This document shows positions 11,901 through 19,589 of a stretch of DNA of 64,000 nucleotides, one piece after another (the stretch's first letter is position 1; every line of letters begins with the position of its first letter). Origin of the DNA: Nectonema munidae (lineage: Eukaryota; Nematomorpha; Nectonematoida; Nectonematidae); assembly GCA_030549495.1 (NCBI GenBank), contig JAUIRK010000256.1:124001-188000 (forward strand), in the 5' to 3' direction. The position numbers and the translations under genes are program-made. Below the pieces are notes generated by a model. It saw only the letters and a list, made by a program, of their open reading frames with translations, was not told the DNA's origin and did no database searches.

Positions 11901-14900
11901 TAAGGAGGAAATTTTTTTATAAAAAGAATATGTTTTAAAGCTTTGATTAACAATTAAAAATTTTCCAACATTTTTAGATGCTTTTCATGGTACTTTGGCA
12001 AGCAATGTCAGCATGATGGAAAGGGTATTGCGAAAATTTAAGATATCAAAGCAAATTTTACGAACGTTTTTTTTTCAGTTTTCTTCATCGGCTTGATTTT
12101 CACGATTGTCTGCATCTTGATTATACTCTTCGTATGTTGTTGGATTACAAAGAGGTAAAATAACTTTTTTCGACTTTCAATCAAAAACTTTTGAAAATGG
12201 AATTCTTCAGAAAAATAAAAAGTGTTCACACGATCTCCACCATACCTTCAACACCTTCAATTGATTACTACGACAGCTTGAACAAAAGCGTGCTAGGCAA
12301 AATGTCCAACGAAGAGTTCATAAGCAAACTCTTCTCCAACTTAGACACCAAAAACGAATTCATGCTTGATAAAAGATCACGATGGGAAAATCTTTCCGAT
12401 TTTATCCGAAAAACAAAAGTAACTCCTTTTCTTTTATATGTGTGAAATATTGGCGCAATTTTTCAAAAAAAGCTTCAGTTTCCCGTAAGTAGGATTAGAC
12501 ATTTATTATTTTTTTAAAAATGTAATAGCTGTAAAATTTTTAGGTTGTAAAAAAAAGTTTGTAAAATAAAAAAATGTAATAGCTGTAAAATTGTTAGGGG
12601 GATCTTTTTGGTTTCACTGCCGCAAAAACCATGAAACCAAAATACACTTTTCTAATGCAGTTTTTTATGCTCTTTCCGAAAATGTAATGATTTTTTTCGA
12701 GAAATGAAAAATAAAAAAGTTATGATTTTTAAAGTTGTTTATTTCCTTTCACAAAAGTCTTTAAAAAACATCTTTAGAATTTTGAAATATTTTCTAGTAC
12801 CACCTTGAATAAGTCTTGTCCCTCATGCCAGCGAGGCCAAATAAAAAAAAATTTTATGCTCGTGTATTCTTTTGTCCATGCATAGATGAATTCAATGATT
12901 TTATTTATGGGCAACTTAGATCCTTCTAGCCACGTTTTTTTGCGTAGGTTTACTTCTTCTCGGCAACGACCCTTGTGGCATCTACAGGAAGACCTCTTGT
13001 AATCTATGGTCATTGGATGGTGTTTCTGGCACAATTTCTCCTTCGGTATTATTCCGTGGTTCTGCAGAAAGTTGTCAGTTTCATTGAATTGGAGGTGTTC
13101 CCCAAACCACTTTAGACTATATTCGTCGCTAGCCATATTATCTGAGGAAAAAATCAAAATTAAGTTTCTTAACAAATGCATAGGAAATAAACAACTTTAA
13201 ATAGCCATAACTTTTTTATTTTTCATTTCTCGAAAAAATGCATTAGATAAGCATATTTTGGTTTCATAGTTTTTGCGGCAGACCGAAAAGAGCCTTCTAA
13301 GGGAAGGATTTTTGTCGATTTAAATTGTATATATCAAACTATGAAGAAAAGAGCCTTGATGTGGGATCGAACCCAAGAACTTGAGTTATCGAAGCCCAGT
13401 ATCTAACCAAGTTCACTCATGCCCCCATAAGATCTCAAAGTTATATTGTATAAAATGTTTATTTAGGCAAATTTTCGCAACAATTCTCAAATAAAGAATT
13501 TCTTTATTATTTATCCAGAGAAAAAGCATGGCTAATTTTTACAAGAGGATATTTTTAATTATTTTAATTGGAATAAAAATATGTTACCCTTTGGTCAAAA
13601 AGGATAAAACAAATTTTTTCAATGTGAAAGAACACAAAATCGATAAACAAATAAAAAAAAAGGTGATTTTAAAACGAATAAATGAATGCAAAAGACTGCG
13701 AAAATTTAGAGGAAAAAGAATTTTGCTTGAAAGTTCTCTCATAACACGGTAAACTCTTTTTACTCTAAAGAAGGCAGCCTTTAGCGGAAAATCGGCAAGA
13801 TTGATGTATTTTTTTAACTCACCTTGGTAAATTTGGCAAATTTTATTTCCTTATTAGCTTTCAAGATTTATTGAAGGAAACTTTCTCAATTTTCAAGATT
13901 TATAAAGCTAACTGTGTTAACTCGAAAATTTTTAGCATACACGTTTTGGAATTTTAATAAACATATACAAAAAATATTACGCATTCATCCTATATAAATA
14001 TAAACCGAAATATTTACAGTGTATACATTCTTTCCAGAATTCCTATCCATGCCAGTGTAGTACTCTTAACATAAGTGACATGGGAGCGAATATTCATTCC
14101 GCACCCTCACCCTAGAAGTTGTAAAAATGGTGTAATAAGGAGACAGCCAGTACCAAAACATTATTACATATCTATCAAAGAAATGATTGATCCCAGCTAC
14201 CCCACTGTTCTTTCTTCCATCTAGGTTTTCTATTGGTTCACAATATTGCTTATTCGATGATTTTGTTGGCATAGTTATGTTATAATTTTATTTTTAAGAT
14301 TCTTTTATCTTCAAAATTCTTTTTTTTTGCATTCGAAATTTACCTTTTTATATCGTTGGCATTTATTTAAAAAAAGAAAGAGCGTATGGAAGTATCAACT
14401 ATAAAAGATGATTAACTAACTTAATAGGTTATGATACCGGCTGCATAGTTAAATTATTTTACGGTACTCTTCACCTTTATCATTCGGTAAATTAATTGGA
14501 AAACTAAAGAAGAACGTTTCGATAAAAAGTTTACTTTTATTCAATATGAACAACTACTCAAAAAAATTACAAATCCAAATTTTCAAGAATGCTAATTTAG
14601 GATTAAGAAGTAGAGAGTTGCATGAAAAATTTAGCGAATGAAATTGTATTTTAATTTGAAACATCAATAAAAGTATTAAAGAACAAATCAATAAAAGTAT
14701 TAAACAACTGCACTATAAAGAACGATTGCAGACTCTGTCCTTTCCACTTCTGTCATACAGATATAAAAGAAACGACATGATAACAGTATTTAACATCATA
14801 AATAAAAACATTCGTATTAATCGTGATATCCTACCCCCATTTTCTTCAAGATTTCAAAGAACTCATCAGTACAAATTTATAAAAAGCCGACACAAAAAGC

Positions 14901-15446
14901 ACTTCCGCAAAAACTTCTTTTCTAACAGAATTATCAACGACTGGAACAGCCTTCCCGCGTATGTAGTGAACTCTCCCACTTTAAACATCTTCAAGCAATG
15001 CCTTGACCACTTCTGGAAAGATAAGATGTATACTCCTTCCTAGCTTAGTAACTTGGAATACCCTAGTTTTCTTATAATCTTTTTTCCATAATTGTCACTT
15101 ACACTATTCTCGATCAGTTTAGTTATTCTTTCTCTTTTCCTTAAATTGATGCGATCATTACAGGCAAATTACGTTATGTTAATAAAAGTATTATACATTT
15201 TAATCTTAAGGTTTCAAACAACAATTTTACTATGAGTAAGAAGAACAAAAAAGAAGACCATTTTCAAGCACTTGATATTCAAGAGTACGAAAATCTAAAA
15301 GCTTCCAAACACTTCGTCAAAGTCCTTCCTTCTTCCGTTGAGTTGAGAGGTAAAAGATAGTTAAGTCACGAAAAGCCTAATTATTTCAAAATTTCTTTTC
15401 AGGCTTCAAAAGAAACAAGAAGTTGAGCTTCAATACAGAAAGTTAA
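2756..15446 (+). CDS. EGF-SEA-EGF-TM surface protein (membrane-mucin-like), 14 exons, 5' end missing
   Basis: Seen: 14 candidate exons at 2756-2917, 4374-5276, 5902-6153, 6207-6334, 6634-6742, 6948-7085, 8545-8694, 10771-10849, 11978-12024, 12079-12154, 12211-12418, 13519-13748, 15237-15349 and 15403-15446. Every junction is AG/GT and every phase matches (mostly phase 1, usual for EGF modules). Joined length leaves 878 uninterrupted codons to a TAA. Domain order: calcium-binding EGF, Ser/Lys-rich spacer of about 300 residues, EGF, SEA, calcium-binding EGF, short EGF, one transmembrane helix, basic cytoplasmic tail. Known: EGF-SEA-EGF-TM is the layout of membrane mucins such as MUC3/12/17 and of some other cell-surface proteins. 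Inferred: a plasma-membrane adhesion or epithelial-coat protein. No signal peptide was found, so at least one 5' exon is missing. The last three exons could instead be a separate small gene. Orthology is not claimed. Confidence 0.75.
3544..3860 (-). mobile_element. 5'-truncated LINE (non-LTR) tail, copy 1
   Basis: The minus frame 3854-3660 encodes the conserved C-terminal end of a CR1/Jockey-type ORF2: F-F-S-N-R-I-V-N-D-W-N-S-L-P, then F-K-K-G-L-D-N-F-W. A short 3' UTR follows, ending in a GATGCGATTACCACAGCC stretch and GTTATGTTAAATGCC. Copy 2 at 14690 shares the protein motif and the 3' UTR. It is 5'-truncated to about 300 bases, as is typical of LINE insertions, and sits in an intron of the EGF-SEA gene. 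Confidence 0.75.
4374..5276 (+). CDS. Exon: Ser/Lys-rich low-complexity spacer with a Thr tract
   Basis: One long open exon of about 300 codons. An ATG lies at 4397, but the frame stays open upstream to acceptors at 4367 or 4373, both phase 1. The donor is AAGG|GTAATT, and G+TG rebuilds a valine codon with the next exon. The product is highly charged (many K, E, D, S) with a tract of six threonines and short S/P/T stretches near residues 215-235. It has no cysteines and no domain I recognise. It lies between two EGF modules, so it would be extracellular, although its basic Lys/Ser composition looks more like a nuclear or disordered protein. Read past the donor, the frame stops at 5293. An intronic stand-alone gene starting at ATG 4397 is the alternative. 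Confidence 0.65.
5902..6153 (+). CDS. Exon: basic linker plus EGF-like domain 2
   Basis: Phase 1-1 exon. About 45 residues rich in Lys/Arg/Ser continue the composition of the previous exon, supporting the join. They are followed by an EGF-like fold: C-S-T-T-D, C-N-S, E-V-C, then C-R-C-L-P-G-F-Q and a terminal D-K-C. The C-x-C-x-P-G-F ending is the classic EGF C-terminal half. It sits directly before the SEA exons, as in membrane mucins. Confidence 0.75.
6207..7085 (+). CDS. Three exons: SEA domain
   Basis: Exons 6207-6334, 6634-6742 and 6948-7085 join with phases 0 and 1 to about 125 residues. The first gives a beta strand then an alpha helix carrying Y-S-K-E-F-R-K-L-E, the usual SEA helix-1 pattern (S-x-E-F). 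The second has F-L-G-C-E-V and K-I-S-F-I strands, and the third a second helix (F-E-R-E-I-Q-Q-A-L). SEA domains are found next to EGF modules in heavily glycosylated surface proteins, and many self-cleave at G-S-(V/I)-V-V. No such motif is visible at the expected K-I-S-F-I / V-Y-I-G junction, so this SEA may not cleave. Family assignment is from pattern recognition. Confidence 0.65.
6460..6587 (+). mobile_element. TTAA-flanked MITE, copy 1 (reference)
   Basis: 128 bases, flanked by TTAA at 6456-6459 and 6588-6591. Terminal inverted repeats are CCCGTTAACG(C/A)CCA. Next to the left end is the perfect palindrome GTCGACTATAGTCGAC. A TTAA target and C-rich termini are piggyBac-like traits. Three further copies are in the window. 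It lies in the intron inside the SEA domain. Confidence 0.75.
8055..8120 (+). mobile_element. TTAA MITE, copy 2 (5'-truncated)
   Basis: The right half only: from AGCTCTTTAATACAAATC to GGTCGTTAACGGG followed by TTAA. It is almost identical to the right half of the copy at 6460, only 1.5 kb away, suggesting recent activity or local duplication. Confidence 0.7.
8545..8694 (+). CDS. Exon: calcium-binding EGF domain 3
   Basis: A 150-base phase 1-1 exon beginning D-F-N-E-C. It contains C-H-K-N-A-N-C-I-N-T-F-G-S-F, the Asn-hydroxylation and calcium-site pattern, then C-E-C and a last cysteine before the GGTAATT donor. It is clearly paralogous to the exon at 2756. Splicing is G|AT, completing the calcium-binding aspartate. 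Confidence 0.88.
10771..12024 (+). CDS. Two exons: membrane-proximal EGF domain 4
   Basis: Exons 10771-10849 and 11978-12024 join in phase 2 to give a compact EGF: F-C-K-S-Q-S-C-S-F-N-G-E-C, then E-V-C-R-C-F-S-W-Y-F-G-K-Q-C. The C-x-C-x(5)-G-x-x-C ending is a standard non-calcium EGF finish. The exon after it encodes the membrane helix, so this is the juxtamembrane module. An intron inside an EGF module is uncommon, but both splice sites are canonical. Confidence 0.7.
10997..11037 (+). repeat. Short perfect hairpin
   Basis: TTGGTTAAAAGC, a short loop, then GCTTTTAACCAA. A hairpin with a 12-base stem in the intron between the two EGF-4 exons. No terminator or miRNA claim is made. Confidence 0.45.
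12079..12154 (+). CDS. Exon: transmembrane helix
   Basis: Phase 1-2 exon after a T-run acceptor ending TTTTTCAG. It encodes about 20 uninterrupted hydrophobic residues (V-F-F-I-G-L-I-F-T-I-V through F-V-C-C-W-I), then T-K-R, a stop-transfer basic cluster. This sets the topology: EGF and SEA modules outside, everything downstream inside. The paired cysteines at the inner face are possible palmitoylation sites (inference). Confidence 0.78.
12211..12418 (+). CDS. Exon: cytoplasmic tail
   Basis: Phase 2-0 exon after the acceptor AATTCTTCAG. It encodes about 69 residues starting with basic K-I-K-S, then a Ser/Thr/Pro segment, an acidic-aromatic I-D-Y-Y-D motif (a possible tyrosine phosphorylation or adaptor site, inference) and amphipathic sequence ending R-K-T-K. 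A donor AAAA|GTAACT follows. If unspliced, the frame ends nine codons later at 12445, which would be an alternative C-terminus. Confidence 0.65.
12516..12599 (+). repeat. Direct duplication flanking the Merlin element
   Basis: AATGTAATAGCTGTAAAATT followed by TTAGG occurs at about 12519 and again at about 12573, separated by poly-A-rich sequence. A local duplication abutting the left end of the Merlin insertion. Confidence 0.5.
12600..13294 (-). mobile_element. Merlin DNA transposon, catalytic half deleted
   Basis: Long terminal inverted repeats (12600-12748 and 13181-13294) share GCCGCAAAAAC-ATGAAACCAAA, TCGAGAAATGAAAAATAAAA and AAAGTTGTTTATTTCC. Imperfect 9-base flanks TTGTTAGGG / TTCTAAGGG look like the Merlin target duplication. 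The minus frame 13136-12777 encodes the transposase N-terminus: C-x-K-H, then a C-R-C-H-K-G-R-C cluster, W-L-E-G-S-K-L-P and an I-Y-A-W helix, the signature of ISXO2-like/Merlin proteins. The frame runs straight into the left repeat and the DDE domain is absent, so this copy could move only if helped from elsewhere. It is intronic in the EGF-SEA gene. Confidence 0.75.
13330..13429 (-). repeat. tRNA-derived SINE copy B (head part)
   Basis: Minus strand: a tRNA-like head with an A-box-like GAGTGAACTTGGTTAGA, then GATAACTCAAG and a perfect B box GGTTCGATCCC. The body continues with CATCAAGGCTCTTTTCTTCATAG. It lies just beside the Merlin element in an intron of the EGF-SEA gene. It is the best copy for defining the SINE head. 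Confidence 0.72.
13519..15446 (+). CDS. Three exons: Lys-rich C-terminal extension, or a separate small secreted-protein gene
   Basis: Exons 13519-13748, 15237-15349 and 15403-15446 join in phases 2 and 1 and end at TAA 15444-15446. The first follows a strong pyrimidine tract (TTATTTATCCAG) and continues in frame from the exon ending at 12418. It also contains ATG 13528 followed by a short basic n-region and about 15 hydrophobic residues (I-F-L-I-I-L-I-G-I), then K-rich sequence. It could thus be a second membrane segment or re-entrant tail of the EGF-SEA protein. Alternatively it could start an independent protein of about 125 aa with a signal peptide and no recognisable domain. Phase continuity supports the first reading; the signal-like start supports the second. 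Confidence 0.5.
14690..15195 (+). mobile_element. 5'-truncated LINE tail, copy 2
   Basis: An open frame to 15043 encodes the last 105 or so residues of a non-LTR ORF2: L-Q-T-L-S-F-P-L-L-S-Y-R-Y-K-R and, near the end, F-F-S-N-R-I-I-N-D-W-N-S-L-P. Its 3' UTR carries GATGCGATCATTACAGGC and GTTATGTTAATAAAAGTATT. It is intact over the part that remains. It is the same family as copy 1 on the opposite strand and ends about 40 bases before the exon at 15237. Confidence 0.78.
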
Positions 15447-16950
15447 CTCCAAATTAAAAGTAAGTCCTTTTTAAAAAATGACCATTCTTACTCTGGGATA
15501 ATTGAAATTAGGGAGCCAAGCCACTTTTAAAGTAAACATACTATTGATACCTTTAGGCAAAGAACTTCTCATTTGAAAACTTTTATGCTTTCCTTTTACA
15601 CACCTGTCTTAAATTGGTTTCTTTGAAATGAATTTTAAGTGGAATATCTAGTTAATAAGTATAAAAATATAGTTAAATCATTTATAGACAAAATTTTGAT
15701 GTAATAAAAAAAGATAAATTTTGCATAATTTAAAATGAAAAAATATTAAAATAAACTTTCAAAGATATATTTTAAAAAATTTAGTTCCATAACTTATCAC
15801 AGTCATACATTATAGTGAAAATATAAAAAATGATAAAAATTGTTTCAGACTTCTTGTCTTTCAACGAATATGCCCATTAGACCAATCCGAATGCGATTAA
15901 TTGGCATTTCATATTTTTTGAGTATAATATACTTGACGCTTTTGAATATTCTTCCAAATTTAGATGATTTCTTGTTACCCTTATTCTTATTTTGAGATGT
16001 ATTAATTCTCTGATTTTTTTAAGATTAAACTCTTTGCCAATAAAGAAAACTGTGGACAAGTGAAGCAAGAGCATATGAAGAGAAGAATGAACATTTAAAT
16101 TACCCTAATTTTTATAAATAATTTTTTAATTGTTAACAATTTTAGAAAGTATCTATCATACATATTTTACTGTTTTAATATATTTGATGAATTATATAGC
16201 ATGCTCTCATAATAAAATTGTATAAAACTTCAAAAGTTATACTACAAATTGAGTCTTCTTCTTTGCAAAGAAAAATGATATATTCTTCATTTTTAAGTAA
16301 CTAAATAATATGATTTTCGCCAACGATTAAAAGATATAAGGAAAAATTGATTCAATTCGATTGGACCTTTGATTGAAATGGGATGTATTATTATTATTAT
16401 TCAGTATTAGCATGAATCATTCTTCTTGCGTCTTTACTGATTGATTAGATTTATTTAAGTTATATAAGCTTGTGAATAGAAAAATGATTGCAAGCATATT
16501 TTTTAAAACAGGTATCGAAATTTCGAGGTCTAAAAATAATAATTAGAAGAAAAGGGTGCGCAAAATCAAAAATAAAAAGACGTTTCTTTTTAAGTGCTAT
16601 TTGAATCATGCAAGATATTCACAGATCAGAAGAAATCTATAGTACGCTTGCGAATTTCAGTTCCATTTTTCCTAAATGAAGATTGATCAACTATTATGAA
16701 GAATGGCTTGAAAACTTTTATAAAATAAACTGACCTCCTAAGATGGTTTTATGCCTTAGTACATCTTAGACTAAAAAGTATAAAAGCTATATTTGTATGT
16801 GTGTTAGTGATGTCATATAGGAATTTTAACAAAATATTACAGAGAAATTATAGCTATGCTCAATAATCCACAAATATGCAAAGGAATCATCAAAAACAAG
16901 TTCAAGCTACTAAAAGGTATTCCAATGAAATGATCATAGTTGGTCTAACC
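15447..16950. other. Downstream flank of the EGF-SEA gene, nothing assigned
   Basis: AT-rich sequence with a few short open frames without recognisable motifs. No repeat with clear ends was recognised, and no strong poly(A) signal could be singled out among many A-rich hexamers. Confidence 0.4.
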
Positions 16951-17626
16951 CAGGGATCGGCAAACTTTTTTACCCGTCGACCCCCTCATAGAACATTTGT
17001 CTTCACATCGACCCTCACCCCCCATAGAAATGTTTCATAAAATCATTAATCAATGTCCTAAAATAGTAATAAACTGAGAAATCGTTTCGCCATTTCTACT
17101 AAAGGTTATATAGATCAATATAGATTATTATAATACATTTTTTCGAGAATTGAACCGCATCATTTTTTATTATTTGTATTCAAAAGATATCGTTTGAAAA
17201 CTTGTAAATTAGAGTCAAATAAAAGTTTTTCCCCTTCCCAATTGAGTCTAGAAATGCCTTTTCCCAATGAGGTTGGATTTTTGAATGTGAGAAAAAAAGA
17301 ATATAAAATGTGTTATTTCTGTGTCTGTTTCAGGGATCGGCAATTTCACCCGTCGACCCCTTCATAGAACATTTGTCTTCACATCGACCCCACCCCAATG
17401 TTTTATAAAACTTAATCAATGTCCTAAAATTAAGAGATAAAGTACAAACCAAAAATATTTCATATATCCTATACTATACAATGTCTTAAGCTATGTTTTA
17501 AAAGAAAAAAGGGATTTATTACTACTATAAAGTAAAAAAAAGCATAGCACAATTTGGTAAGTTTGTCTATCTTATCAACCACTAAAGATCTGTTGGGTCG
17601 ATATCGACCACTTTGCCGAACCCCTG
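16951..17626. mobile_element. Non-autonomous hAT element with a duplicated left end
   Basis: The left terminus CAGGGATCGGCAAACTTTTT and the right terminus (minus strand CAGGGGTTCGGCAAAGTGGT) form inverted repeats. Flanks GTCTAACC (16943-16950) and GCCTAACC (17627-17634) form an 8-base target duplication with one mismatch. A second copy of the left end begins near 17332 (CAGGGATCGGCAATTTCACC) and repeats the following 120 bases, including GAACATTTGTCTTCACATCG and TCAATGTCCTAAAAT. No transposase is present. It is either a nested insertion or a partial tandem duplication. Confidence 0.75.
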
Positions 17627-17634
17627 GCCTAACC

Positions 17635-19146
17635 ATAACTCACATAACAACAATTGGCATAAAAGTTTTCTTCTTTGTCTATATAGTTGATTCGTTTTTG
17701 CGTGCCTTTGAGCTACACAAAGTCTTGGGTAAAAATATGCTATTTGCTTTCACATCAAGCCTTCCTTCATAATTTAGGACTAACAGAGCAATTTTGGGAT
17801 TTGGAGGAAAATATCTCTATTCTAACTTTTACCCTTCTTTCAAAAAACTCTGGCTAATTTCCTGATTAAATATTAAAATTTTTGTATATAGTATATAGCT
17901 ACTTTTTTATTATTTTTTAAGTAAAATAAATAATATAAATTTTATTTAAATAATTCAAAATGAGTGCAAAAATGTTGTAATGAGGTTAGCATATATTTGA
18001 GAGGTTTTTGTAGTTTTTAGGTTAATTTTCAGCTAATTTTCCTCTATCTTAATAAAAAAAATTTCAAGTTTGTTTTTTAGCAAAAAAACTAAAAAAAAAG
18101 TAGTTTAGATAAAATTTTTTATAATTTAATATTTTCAAAAAAAGGTTTAAAAAGCATAATCGTTTAGAAAAAACTTCAATGAATGGAAGCACTCCAAAAC
18201 TTTATTAAGATAGACATGATGCAGTGTTGCTATAGACAGTTTTGGATGGTCGATGATAATCTTGAAGTTCGGAAGAAGATGATGGCATGAATGTTGTAAA
18301 TATTAGCTCTATAAACATAATCTGTTAATGAAAAAAAATTCTTATCTACGGAAACACTTTTCCCTCAAAGGATGTTGTCAGTTTGCGTATGGAAGATACG
18401 TTAGACCTTGGCAGCAACAGTGATGACTGGATGTGATGTCAGCCAACCGACATAACAGTTATCATATGGCATTATGGGCTCCAAAAGTTAGTTTCCACTT
18501 ATGGCTAAGAGCGAGACAGAAGTGGCTTCAAATGCTCAGTTTCAAGACCAACTATGCGGTTACACCAGCTATTAGGTTAACTATTCAAAAAATACACGGG
18601 TAGACTTTTAAATAGACAAAATCAGCATTAAAAAAAGAAATTTGATATGAAAAGAAATTAAATTTTTTTCCCAAAAATCATTTTTCTTTAATGCATTCCA
18701 ACTATTTTATTTATAAGATTTTGATTTACATTTTTAAATGAAGTATTTATCGCCTTATTCTTATAAGCTCAAAGCAATCGAAGTACTTTTTGAGCAAAAG
18801 GAACGCAACAATAAATACTAACGAGTGTCCAGTTCTGTCTATACTTCAAACTATAATAATAATCGGTCTGGATATTATCAGTATCGAAATATAAATCAAT
18901 AAAAATGTTATGTTAAAGAAAGAATAAAAACCTTTTTGACAAATTTTTGTTCTCTATGAAGGCTTGAAATCATTTTAAGGGGCTAATCACATTGTGAATA
19001 AAGTTTGGACAAAAACACGCTATTTCTTCCACACTTCGTTAAAATCAAAGCAACAAATGAGAAGAGGACACACCTTGTCATGAAAAATGAGAAGCGTTTA
19101 CACAGGGGGATTAAAAGGAGTAACTCCTTTTTGAACGATTTATCCG
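17635..19146. other. Intergenic stretch, no gene recognised
   Basis: AT-rich. The segment at about 18180-18600 is less AT-rich than its surroundings and lacks long open frames on either strand; no match could be named. It could be a decayed element or a non-coding transcript. Confidence 0.35.
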
Positions 19147-19589
19147 ATGGTTAGATTTAAAGGGAGGGGGGCAGAACCGGCGAACGCCCCTCCTAAAATT
19201 GCATTGTAAATTGCTTGAAAATTTTTCTTGATCTAATTCTTTTCGTAGAACTCAAATATTATGATGACTTATGCAACTCGTATTTTAGATTCAATCTTTC
19301 TCTAAAGTGAGAAGCCCTAAAAAAATTTTATGTTTCAATCGTAGTTAAGTGTGACACTTATTACTTTTATATTATCCAATTTTTTTTGTAAATTTACTAT
19401 TTAAGCACATCAAGTTTTACCACATCAATTCACTTCGCAGTTCAATGAATGAGGATCGTTTTAATGCTGTCATTCTCCTTTTTGTTTTAAAAATTTTGAT
19501 AAATCTTAAATTTATATGCTTCACATTTGAGTTCTAGTTTACTAAAATCCGCTCCGCCCCCCTAATGCCAATTTCTAGATCCGTCCCTG
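19147..19589 (-). mobile_element. MITE of the CAGGGGCGGATCTAG family, copy 1 (inverted)
   Basis: The right end reads AATTTCTAGATCCGTCCCTG, the complement of the start of the copy at 52652. The left end reads GATTTAAAGGGAGGGGGGCA. The interior matches the 52652 copy over its whole length (for example GTGAGAAGCCCTAAAAAAAT and TTCACTTCGCAGTTCAATGA). Termini and size suggest a hAT-type MITE. Flanking 8-mers (ATTTATCC / GTTTATGC) match in part. Confidence 0.7.

Noticed and set aside
18180-18600. Less AT-rich stretch that might be a gene
   Set aside because: No long open frame on either strand and no recognisable protein or RNA family; left as unassigned.
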